This document shows, in pieces, positions 1-5,528 of a DNA stretch of 5,621 bases (within the stretch, counting starts at the first letter, position 1; every line of letters starts with the position of its first letter). Below the pieces are notes generated by a model. The model saw only the letters and a list, made by a program, of their open reading frames with translations. It was not told the origin of the DNA and searched no databases. Made by a program: the position numbers and the translations under genes. Source of the stretch: CAYRVX01 sp964642165 (GTDB lineage: Bacteria; Planctomycetota; Phycisphaerae; SM23-33); assembly GCA_964642165.1 (NCBI GenBank), contig CAZXOC010000399.1, forward strand, positions 1 through 5,621. Reading direction: 5' to 3'.

Positions 1-2
1 AC

Positions 3-176
3 GGCAAAAGGGACCACCTTGCCCCGGACGGCCTGCCCCTGCCGGAACGGGGGGGCCTTCCGCGGGAGCAGCCCGATGCCCCGACGAGCGCGCCGTTGCG
101 CGACACTTTTCGGCCTCTCCCGCGAAATTCCAGCGTCTCCGGCCGCCGTGCACCGCACCCCGCGAAACGGCCATAA
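3..176 (+). CDS. Possible C-terminal tail of a gene entering from the left edge
   Basis: A plus-strand frame is open from the left edge and ends at a TAA at 174-176, giving 57 codons. It has no convincing internal start, so it would be the end of a gene that begins outside the window. Of the three plus frames here, this one has mostly G or C at third codon positions, as expected for coding DNA in this genome. The residues are rich in Pro, Arg and Leu and match no family I recognise. The other two frames are also open over this stretch, so openness alone proves little. The stop lies at the start of the AT-rich intergenic patch, which fits a gene end. The alternative is plain non-coding DNA. 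Confidence 0.2.
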   Translation, partial: GKRDHLAPDGLPLPERGGLPREQPDAPTSAPLRDTFRPLPRNSSVSGRRAPHPAKRP

Positions 177-237
177 GTCCTTATCGATTGTGTCAAAACT
201 GTCCAATCCTGGGGCTTCTCCGAGGGCCCAGAATGAC

Positions 238-266
238 GCTAAGTAACCATGAGATAAGTACTTAGC
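238..266. repeat. 8-bp perfect inverted repeat, possible operator
   Basis: GCTAAGTA (238-245) and TACTTAGC (259-266) are perfect inverted copies separated by 13 bases. The right arm is part of a 10-bp palindrome TAAGTACTTA (255-264). A closely related palindrome, TAAGTCCTTA, occurs at 174-183, where it overlaps the possible stop codon of the left-edge frame. Recurring palindromes in an AT-rich island suggest a binding site for a dimeric regulator. No adjacent gene in the window can be assigned to it. Confidence 0.4.
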
Positions 267-275
267 ATTGTACAG

Positions 276-311
276 ATTTTGGACATTCCGCCCCATTTTG
301 GACAATCCGCC
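276..311. repeat. 17-bp direct repeat, period 19
   Basis: ATTTTGGACATTCCGCC (276-292) and ATTTTGGACAATCCGCC (295-311) differ at one base and are spaced 19 bases start to start. Each contains TTGGACA, the reverse complement of TGTCCAA. The same 7-mer occurs on the plus strand at 200-206, and a one-base variant occurs at 191-197. The near-two-turn spacing fits tandem protein-binding sites; the function is unknown. Confidence 0.45.
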
Positions 312-653
312 TGCCGGCGGACCGGCTCGCAGGCCGATATGCTCGTTACCCCTTTCCCAACAAAGCTTTCTCTCGATTCCGCTCTCCCGCCGTTCCGCGG
401 CCTCGATCGGCCATGGACCGCGGCGGCGATGTCCATCGCCGCGCCGCCGCTTCTCCTTCCGGCCCGATGACGCCGCTTTCACTTCGCGCGATCCATCGGA
501 GGCCAGCAGACGGGCGTTTGGGAAACTCGCTGCCCCCCCGTCTTGCCGATCCTCTCCACGTCGACTGGATCGCGCGCGACCGATGGCTTCCACCCCCGGA
601 TCGCTTCCCCGGGTGAGGGCCGAGCCCGGTCGTTTCTCCGCGGGGCCTGCGGC

Positions 654-3600
654 TCACGCCGGCTGGGGGACATAGGCCAGCAGCTCGATCTCCGCGTCGC
701 TCAAGGCCCGGTTGTAGATGCGAACGTCGTCGATGAGGCCGTCCCAGCGAAGGCGGCTTCCGGTCTGGCCCACTTCGATCGCCACCCGCGTGGCAGCATC
801 GACAACGGCGGGCTGCGGCCCGCTGTCGTGGCTCAGCACCTGCGCCTCGCCGTCGAGGTAGAGCAGCAGCGCCCCGCCCAGGATGTCGTCCGTCGTCCAC
901 GCCGGGTCGACAAGGAGGGCTTCGCGCTCGTTGCCGCTCTCGTCCGGCACCGTGTCGCCGTGGATCTCGTCAAAGGTCCGCCACGCCGACAGGCTCTGTT
1001 CGCCGGCGAAGTGGAAGGCCGCGCTGGAGCCGGCGGCGATCGGGTAGCCCAGCAGGCTCGTGACATTGGCCACGGTCAGAACATGGTCGCCCCCGGCAAG
1101 GGCTCCGGCGACCTGGACGACCACCGTGCGCCCGTCCGCCTGGAGCTCAGCGCCGGCGAGCGGGATCTCCTCTCCGCCCGGTCCGAGAAGGCTGTAGTTC
1201 CAGACGGTCTCCGCGGAGGCGGCGTCGAGGGGTCGATCGAAGAGGACGCGGACGTGGGCGGGGTCATCCACGGAGGCGGACATGAGAACGGGGGCGACCT
1301 GCAGGGCCGAGCCGAAGCGCGCCCTCATCGCCAGGAAGTCGCCTCGGTCCACGTCGGCGTCGCCGTCGCCGTCGCCGTCGCCCCATGTCGCGTCGCAGGC
1401 CATGTGGCAGTTGCGCTTGAGGCGGATGTAGTCCAGGGCATCCACGCACCCGCTGTTGTCCCAGTCGCCCGTAAGGGCCAGCAGGAAGGCCTTCCGGTAG
1501 TCGTCCCCGCCGGTGCCGTCGCCGTTGCCGTCGAGGAAGTTGCCGTTCACGTCCGTCGCGCCGTCGCCCTTGACCGTCAAGGTGTACTGGTCGGCAGGCG
1601 GCCGGGTGGGGAACCGAAGCGTCGCCGTGCTGCCGGCGGGCTCGTGGTCCAGCGTCGCCTCGGTCAGGTCCAGCTCGCCGTCGTCGCAGCCCACCAGGAC
1701 CAGATCGCCCTTGACGATCGCCACGGCCTCGGAGAACTCCAGGGCGATGTTGCCGGAGGCTTGTTCGACCCGCGCGGCGACCACGGTCGGTGGTATATTG
1801 TCAGCGGGAGGATACGGCCGGTTGTAGACGACGCTCACGTCGTTGTCCGCCCGGTTCACCGCCGCGAGGTCAAGGCGCCCATCGCCGTCGAAGTCGGCCG
1901 CCACGAGGAACACCGGATTGCTGCCCACGGCGAGGTCCTGCCGGTCGCCGAAGCCGCCACCGGCCTGCCCGTACAGGACGTTTATCTCGCCCTCCGTTTG
2001 GCTCGTCACTGCCAGGTCCGCCCGGCCGTCCAGGTCGAAGTCGGCGATCACGACGCCGAAGGGCTTGGCGCCCGTCGGCACGTCCCGCCGGTTGCCGAAG
2101 CTCCCGCTGGCCTGGCCGTACAGGACCGTTACGTCGCGATCGTCTTCGTTCGCCACGGCCAAGTCCACCCGCCCGTCGCCGTTGAGGTCGCCCGCGGCAA
2201 TCACGCGAGGGTGGCGGCCGACCGCCACGTCCCGCCGGTTGCCGAGCCCACCCCCGGAAAGCCCGTACAGGATGCTCACGTCGTTGTCCGTGTAGTTGGC
2301 CACGGCGAGGTCGTCTCGGCCGTCGCGGTTGAAGTCGCCCGTGACCATGCAGGAAGCGCCCCTGCCCGCGGCCACGTCCACACGACCGCCGAATCCCCCG
2401 CCGACCTGGCCGTACAGGAGGCTCACGTCGTTGTCCCCGTAGTTCCCCGAGGCCAGGTCGGTTCGGCCGTCACCGTTGAAGTCGCCCGCCGCGACGCCTT
2501 GGGGCCCGGGGCCGGTCGTCACGTTCTGTCGGGTGAAGCCCCCTCCCGCCTGACCGGACAGGACGCTCACGTAGAAGGTGTAGGCGTAGGGGCCGGAGCT
2601 GTTCGCCACGGCCAAGTCCGCCCGCCCGTCGCGGTTGAGGTCGCTCGTGACCATGCAGAACGGGCGGTCTCCCACCGCCACGTCCTTCCGGTTTCCGAAG
2701 CCGCCATCGGGCAAGCCGTAGAGGACGCTCACGTCGTCGTGGTCGTAGTTCGCCACGGCCAGGTCCACCCGGTCGTCGCCGTTGAACTCGCCGGACACGA
2801 TGCCCGAGGGCGCCATGCCCACCGACACGTCCTCCCGGGGCACGGGCCCGTCGAAGCCCCCGCCCGCCCGGCCGCACAGGATGCTCACGTCGTGGCCGTT
2901 CATGTTCGTCACGGCCAGGTCGGCGCGGCCGTCGCCATTGAAGTCACCCGCCGCGATGCCTTCGGGGCCGACGCCGGCGGGCACGTCCTGTCTGGCGAAG
3001 CCCCCGCCGGCAAGCCCGTGCAGCAAGGTGACGCCGCCGGCCCCCAGGTTGCCATAGAACGGCGTGGCCAGGTCGGCGTGCCCGTCGCTGTTGAAGTCGC
3101 CCGAGATGATGCCTCGGGGGTCGTTGCCCACCGTCACGTCATGCCGGTCGAACCCGCCGCCGACCTGGCCGTACAGGATGCTCACGTCGTCGTCCTGGGA
3201 GTTCGCCACCGCCAGGTCCAGCAGGCCATCGCCGTCGAGGTCGCCGGTTGTGATGCCCTCGGGGCTGCGGCCGACCGGCACGTCCTGCCGCCCGTCAAAC
3301 CCCGCGTCGGCCTGGCCGTAGAGAATGCTCACGTCCCCGTCGTCTTGGTTCCCCACCGCCAAGTCAGGCCGACCGTCGCCGTCGAAGTCGCCGGTCGCGA
3401 TGCCTCGGGGATGATCACCCGTCGGGAAGTCGCGACGGCCGGCGAGGCCCCCGCCGCCCTGGCCGTAGAGGACGCTGACGTCGTTGTCCGACTGGTTCGT
3501 GACCGCCACGTCGGGTCGGCCATCGCCGTTGAAGTCGGCCGTCACGATGCACCACGGTTCGTCCCCCACCGCCACGTCCTGTCGGCTGCCGAAGCTCCCG

Positions 3601-3968
3601 CCGGCCTGGCCGTAGAGGATGCTCACGTCGTCATCCTGCCAGTTGGGTGCCGCCAGATCGCTGCGGCCGTCGCCGTTGAAATCGGCCGCCACGATCCACT
3701 CCGGGCGTCTGCCCACGGCCACGTCCCGCCGGCCGGCGAACCCCCCGGCGGCCTGGCCGTACACGATGCTCACGTCGTTGTCCATGTAGTTGGCCACCGC
3801 CAGGTCGGTGCGACCGTCGCCGCTGAAGTCGCCCGCTACGATCCCGATGGGACTCTCGCCCACGGGTACGCTCGCGCGCCCGTAGAACGCCCCGTCCAGG
3901 AGGACCCTCGGCTCGAGGGGCTCGAACAGCGGGCGGGCGGGCGAGCGGTTGGTGTGGTGGCGAGCCAT
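654..3968 (-). CDS. LEPR-XLL surface protein with 14 FG-GAP repeats, dockerin-like and LamG-like modules
   Basis: This encodes a 1104-residue protein, probably exported and surface-bound or extracellular, with Ca2+-binding beta-propellers; a role in adhesion or ligand binding is inferred. Residues 15-26 hold the LEPR-XLL motif (FEPLEPRVLLDG). Residues 46-724 hold 14 FG-GAP/VCBS repeats of about 49 residues, each opening with a Ca-loop of the type DFNGDGRxD followed by LAVxN and DNDVSILYGQ. Residues 725-831 are an Ig-like (SbsA-type) domain. Residues 832-891 are a dockerin-like EF-hand pair (loops D835-D846 and D866-D877). Residues 892-987 are a second Ig-like domain. Residues 988-1104 are a LamG-like end with the hallmark GLIDDVRIYNRALS at 1077-1090. 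The start is set by an ATG five bases after a strong GAAAGGAGG and just before the LEPR motif. There is no classical signal peptide and no membrane anchor. It has its own promoter. A long antisense frame over the gene is a codon-bias shadow. The domain calls are firm; the ligand is unknown. Confidence 0.93.
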   Translation of the reverse strand: MARHHTNRSPARPLFEPLEPRVLLDGAFYGRASVPVGESPIGIVAGDFSGDGRTDLAVANYMDNDVSIVYGQAAGGFAGRRDVAVGRRPEWIVAADFNGDGRSDLAAPNWQDDDVSILYGQAGGSFGSRQDVAVGDEPWCIVTADFNGDGRPDVAVTNQSDNDVSVLYGQGGGGLAGRRDFPTGDHPRGIATGDFDGDGRPDLAVGNQDDGDVSILYGQADAGFDGRQDVPVGRSPEGITTGDLDGDGLLDLAVANSQDDDVSILYGQVGGGFDRHDVTVGNDPRGIISGDFNSDGHADLATPFYGNLGAGGVTLLHGLAGGGFARQDVPAGVGPEGIAAGDFNGDGRADLAVTNMNGHDVSILCGRAGGGFDGPVPREDVSVGMAPSGIVSGEFNGDDRVDLAVANYDHDDVSVLYGLPDGGFGNRKDVAVGDRPFCMVTSDLNRDGRADLAVANSSGPYAYTFYVSVLSGQAGGGFTRQNVTTGPGPQGVAAGDFNGDGRTDLASGNYGDNDVSLLYGQVGGGFGGRVDVAAGRGASCMVTGDFNRDGRDDLAVANYTDNDVSILYGLSGGGLGNRRDVAVGRHPRVIAAGDLNGDGRVDLAVANEDDRDVTVLYGQASGSFGNRRDVPTGAKPFGVVIADFDLDGRADLAVTSQTEGEINVLYGQAGGGFGDRQDLAVGSNPVFLVAADFDGDGRLDLAAVNRADNDVSVVYNRPYPPADNIPPTVVAARVEQASGNIALEFSEAVAIVKGDLVLVGCDDGELDLTEATLDHEPAGSTATLRFPTRPPADQYTLTVKGDGATDVNGNFLDGNGDGTGGDDYRKAFLLALTGDWDNSGCVDALDYIRLKRNCHMACDATWGDGDGDGDADVDRGDFLAMRARFGSALQVAPVLMSASVDDPAHVRVLFDRPLDAASAETVWNYSLLGPGGEEIPLAGAELQADGRTVVVQVAGALAGGDHVLTVANVTSLLGYPIAAGSSAAFHFAGEQSLSAWRTFDEIHGDTVPDESGNEREALLVDPAWTTDDILGGALLLYLDGEAQVLSHDSGPQPAVVDAATRVAIEVGQTGSRLRWDGLIDDVRIYNRALSDAEIELLAYVPQPA
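1353..1382 (-). repeat. Hexanucleotide simple-sequence repeat inside the large gene
   Basis: Four perfect GTCGCC units (1359-1382, plus strand) are preceded by one variant unit, GTCGGC (1353-1358). On the coding strand they encode alternating Gly-Asp (residues 863-872) and build most of the second EF-hand-like loop of the dockerin-like module. Gain or loss of a unit would keep frame and add or remove one Gly-Asp pair. Strand slippage is therefore a plausible origin. Confidence 0.7.
1815..3887 (-). repeat. FG-GAP/VCBS repeat array, period about 147 bp
   Basis: This is the DNA encoding the beta-propeller part of the large gene, roughly residues 28-718. Fourteen units start at residues 46, 95, 144, 193, 242, 290, 341, 393, 442, 495, 544, 593, 642 and 691. 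Most are exactly 49 codons (147 bp). Units 5, 6, 7 and 9 are 48, 51, 52 and 53 codons. The array begins with the second half of a unit (residues 28-45) and ends with the first half of one (691-718). Short DNA blocks such as CTCACGTCGT recur unit to unit, so growth by unequal recombination is likely. It is a coding repeat, not a CRISPR array. Confidence 0.9.
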
Positions 3969-3973
3969 GGCGG

Positions 3974-3982
3974 CCTCCTTTC
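3974..3982 (-). promoter_or_regulatory. Strong ribosome binding site of the large gene
   Basis: On the minus strand, GAAAGGAGG lies five bases before the ATG at 3968. It is a near-perfect Shine-Dalgarno match and fixes the start of the 1104-residue protein. It also argues against the longer antisense frame as the real gene. Confidence 0.85.
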
Positions 3983-4020
3983 AGAGCGTGCGCGTGATAC
4001 CCGACAGCGAGCGAGATGGC

Positions 4021-4078
4021 GTGCTCGGAGTGACGAATCCGGCCCCGGAACCCAACGGCCCGAGTCGCACCCGAGCAC
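4021..4078 (-). promoter_or_regulatory. 5'-UTR hairpin of the large gene
   Basis: On the plus strand the left arm reads GTGCTCGG, a, GTG, a, CGA (4021-4036). The right arm, TCGCACCCGAGCAC (4065-4078), is contiguous. This gives 14 base pairs interrupted only by two single-base bulges, closing a loop of about 28 bases. In the minus-strand transcript the hairpin would begin at about the predicted start site (4078-4080) and end about 50 bases before the ribosome binding site. It could stabilise the mRNA 5' end or act as a regulatory leader. It resembles no riboswitch class I recognise. Confidence 0.5.
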
Positions 4079-4084
4079 CCACGT

Positions 4085-4112
4085 AGTATAGCACGGTCCG
4101 GCGGATCGACAA
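4085..4112 (-). promoter_or_regulatory. Sigma70-type promoter for the large gene
   Basis: On the minus strand, TTGTCG (4112-4107, 4 of 6 to the -35 consensus) is followed after 16 bases by TATACT (4090-4085, 5 of 6 to the -10 consensus). The -10 is extended by an upstream TGC (TGn). Transcription would start near 4078-4080 and give a leader of about 110 bases before the ATG at 3968. This supports separate transcription from the upstream secreted-protein gene. Confidence 0.6.
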
Positions 4113-4210
4113 GCGATCTCTGTCTCCCAAACGGATGGCACATATGGGCATATCTCCGATTCCATCGATGCGCCTTCTCCGATGGCTGGGCATGTCGGCC
4201 GCCTCTTCGG

Positions 4211-4262
4211 GGCCCCCGCGCGCCGGCCCCCCCGAGATGAGGGCCGGCGCGCAGACGGGGCC
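4211..4262 (-). terminator. Long GC-rich hairpin after the secreted-protein gene, terminator-like
   Basis: A perfect 12-bp stem, GCGCGCCGGCCC (4218-4229) with GGGCCGGCGCGC (4241-4252), surrounds an 11-base loop. An outer 6-bp stem, GGCCCC (4211-4216) with GGGGCC (4257-4262), extends it. On the minus strand it begins 18 bases after the stop of the gene at 4281-4994. Position and strength suggest a transcript end or 3' stability element. There is no T-run after it, so it is not a canonical intrinsic terminator. Confidence 0.5.
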
Positions 4263-4280
4263 AAAGGAGAGAACGACCCG

Positions 4281-4994
4281 CTAGTCGTCGTCCTCGCCTT
4301 CCACGGTCAGGTAGTACGTCACCGACACCGACCACCCGCTTTCGTCAGCGCCGCCGAACTCGATGACGTAGTCGCCCGGCGGCAAGGGCTCGAGGAGCAC
4401 CGCATAGGCACCTGCCACCGCTGGCGAGTACGTACCCACAGGGTACCCGAACGCCACGTTCAGGAGGGAACCCTCCGTGCAGGGGAAGTCGAAGGCGTTC
4501 GACACGGCGCCGTAGTCAAACAGATTGTAGAGCGGCTCTCCGTTGATGAAGCACCACAGCTCCGTGTCGCTCTTCATCCCGTCCGTGACCGTCTTCCTGA
4601 CCTTCCCTGGGGTGTCACCCGGCTCCGTGCCGAAGGACATGTGGTTCAGCAACGGGATATACAGCGACTTCCCAGCCGGTACCGTGCAGGTCCGCTCCAC
4701 TTCCCCCGCGAACGTCCCCGCCAGGAACCAGATCGGGCCCGACTGGTTCACGTGGGCGGCACTCCCGTCCTCATCGAAGATCGGGTTGAGAGGGGGCGGC
4801 GGGCAGTTGAAGGCCCAGACCCACCACTCGGCCGCCAGCTCGCCATAGATGTCCTTGCACTGCGGCGGCAGGACCCCTGGGTTGGACTTGTGGCCCTGCT
4901 TGGCCAACGTGGTGACCGTCGGGGCCACCAGCGTCACGAGGACCGCCATGGCCAGGATGGCAACCCAGACATGTGTCGAACGTCGCTTCATCAT
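4281..4994 (-). CDS. Secreted protein of an uncharacterised family (WW / QSGPxWFLAGT motif)
   Basis: This encodes a 237-residue exported protein of unknown function. Residues 1-31 form a signal peptide: a basic start (K3, R4, R5), a hydrophobic stretch from about 9 to 31, and a likely cut after TLA at 29-31. The mature part carries YGELAAEWWVWAF (50-62), QSGPIWFLAGT (84-94) and RTCTVPAGKSLYIPLLN (101-117). From memory, these three blocks recur in order in hypothetical secreted proteins of many bacteria. The C-terminus (about 203-231) is a beta-rich LPPGDYVIEFGG region ending in YYLTV, then an acidic EDDD tail. There are five cysteines (46, 64, 103, 148, 172), so at least one would be unpaired if all lie in disulphides. 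The ATG at 4994 is chosen because AAAGGAG lies six bases upstream and the signal peptide starts there. A 100-residue upstream extension of the frame is Arg/Pro-rich and looks non-coding. Confidence 0.88.
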   Translation of the reverse strand: MMKRRSTHVWVAILAMAVLVTLVAPTVTTLAKQGHKSNPGVLPPQCKDIYGELAAEWWVWAFNCPPPPLNPIFDEDGSAAHVNQSGPIWFLAGTFAGEVERTCTVPAGKSLYIPLLNHMSFGTEPGDTPGKVRKTVTDGMKSDTELWCFINGEPLYNLFDYGAVSNAFDFPCTEGSLLNVAFGYPVGTYSPAVAGAYAVLLEPLPPGDYVIEFGGADESGWSVSVTYYLTVEGEDDD

Positions 4995-4998
4995 GATG

Positions 4999-5007
4999 CT
5001 CTCCTTT
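4999..5007 (-). promoter_or_regulatory. Ribosome binding site of the secreted-protein gene
   Basis: On the minus strand, AAAGGAGAG lies just before the two adjacent ATG codons at 4994 and 4991. The GGAG core is six bases from the first. It selects the start directly before the signal peptide rather than any upstream start in the same open frame. Confidence 0.8.
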
Positions 5008-5028
5008 CCGGAGCCCGGGACGCGCTGA

Positions 5029-5048
5029 CCGCCTTCGGGGAAAGGCGG
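5029..5048 (-). promoter_or_regulatory. Leader hairpin near the secreted-protein gene
   Basis: CCGCCTT (5029-5035) and AAGGCGG (5042-5048) pair perfectly over a 6-base loop. The stem is 34 bases upstream of the ATG at 4994 and would lie in the 5' leader if transcription starts farther upstream. No T-run follows it on the minus strand. Confidence 0.3.
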
Positions 5049-5090
5049 CCGGCGCTCCTGCTCTCCCGTGAACGTCCCCGGGGGCCGCCC

Positions 5091-5113
5091 CCGCGTTCCA
5101 CGGCGGAACGCGG
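5091..5113 (-). promoter_or_regulatory. Perfect 9-bp hairpin in the upstream region of the secreted-protein gene
   Basis: CCGCGTTCC (5091-5099) and GGAACGCGG (5105-5113) form a perfect 9-bp stem with a 5-base loop. It lies 96 bases upstream of the start codon at 4994. It could be a leader structure or an operator; position and symmetry are the only evidence. Confidence 0.3.
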
Positions 5114-5528
5114 CCGGGCGCCTCGGTGCAGGGCGTCGGAGCGAATCGGGGCGGGGCCGGCGCGCCCGGGGGCGGAAGGTCCGTCCCGGCCGGCTCGAGC
5201 GTCTCGCCAGGCAGCCCATACCTGCGGCCCCGGTTTGTGGGTCCGCCGCGAGGCGGAGCATTGGGTCTTGGCCCGGTTCCGGCTGCATTGGCATGTCCGC
5301 GCTGCGTCCGGCATGGTGGGGATCCTCATCGCATCCCGCGGCGTCGGTCGCTTCCCATCTCCACGGGATAAGGGGTCATCTGCGCGGCGGCTGCGCGCGG
5401 GTCGGGCGGGGATCTTCTGCTTTTCCTCCTTCGCTCGGCTTGGCGGCAGCCGGCCCCGCCGCGGGAATTCTCTTCCCCGATGCGCGCAGCGCTGTTCCGG
5501 ATGACGCCTTAGCTATCGGAGGCGGGCC

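Larger units (their letters stand above)
177..653. other. Non-coding stretch downstream of the large gene
   Basis: No frame here has a family signature together with a ribosome binding site. The left part (to about 305) is clearly more AT-rich than the rest and carries the inverted and direct repeats listed separately. The right part (about 310-653) is GC-rich with only small hairpins: 8-bp arms at 423-430 and 435-442 with a 4-base loop, and 5-bp arms at 609-613 and 625-629. The second pair lies 25-45 bases past the stop of the large minus-strand gene. Neither is followed by a T-run on the minus strand, so no clear intrinsic terminator for that gene can be named. Confidence 0.5.
5008..5517. 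other. Non-coding stretch upstream of the secreted-protein gene
   Basis: No frame here has both a recognisable product and a ribosome binding site. The stretch holds GC-rich hairpins. Two lie close upstream of the minus-strand gene and are listed separately. A third, TCCGCC (5242-5247) with GGCGGA (5252-5257), has a GCGA tetraloop on the plus strand. I could not find a convincing -35/-10 pair for the minus-strand gene in this stretch. Confidence 0.5.

Noticed and set aside
168..196. TTGACA on the minus strand (196-191) as a promoter
   Set aside because: A perfect -35 box, but the best -10 candidate, TATGGC, is weak and at 15-base spacing. No minus-strand gene is visible to the left.
19..246. 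Plus-strand 75-codon frame near the left edge
   Set aside because: It has poor third-position GC compared with the neighbouring frame, no ribosome binding site and no motif, and it runs through the palindromes of the AT-rich patch.
239..436. Minus-strand frame of 65 codons
   Set aside because: The nearest AAGGAG is about 17 bases from the ATG, too far. The protein has no recognisable feature and runs through the repeat-rich AT patch.
268..675. Plus-strand frame of 135 codons in the left non-coding stretch
   Set aside because: The composition is Arg/Ser/Pro-rich as expected from frameless GC-rich DNA. There is no good ribosome binding site and no family resemblance, and it runs into the antisense of the large gene.
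346..900. Minus-strand frame of 184 codons over the end of the large gene
   Set aside because: It overlaps the real gene in another frame and is Arg/Gly-rich low-complexity without motifs.
1815..3887. Regular repeats considered as a CRISPR array
   Set aside because: The period is about 147 bp, the units are diverged and translate in one frame into FG-GAP repeats; there are no short identical repeats with unique spacers.
543..4091. Plus-strand open frame of 1182 codons antisense to the large gene
   Set aside because: It starts with TTG without a ribosome binding site. Its translation is a repetitive reverse reading of the FG-GAP codons (VAVEVARxDA, VQDAHVVV). Gly/Asp/Val/Ala codons ending in C or G avoid stops on the opposite strand. 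The minus strand has domain matches, a ribosome binding site and a promoter.
4995..5294. 100-residue N-terminal extension of the secreted protein
   Set aside because: The extension is Arg/Pro-rich without family features. It would bury the signal peptide internally and ignores the AAAGGAG placed six bases before the ATG at 4994.
4182..5504. Plus-strand open frame of 440 codons antisense to the secreted-protein gene
   Set aside because: No recognisable domains. It crosses a hairpin and non-coding DNA at both ends, and it overlaps a minus-strand gene with a clear signal peptide and ribosome binding site.
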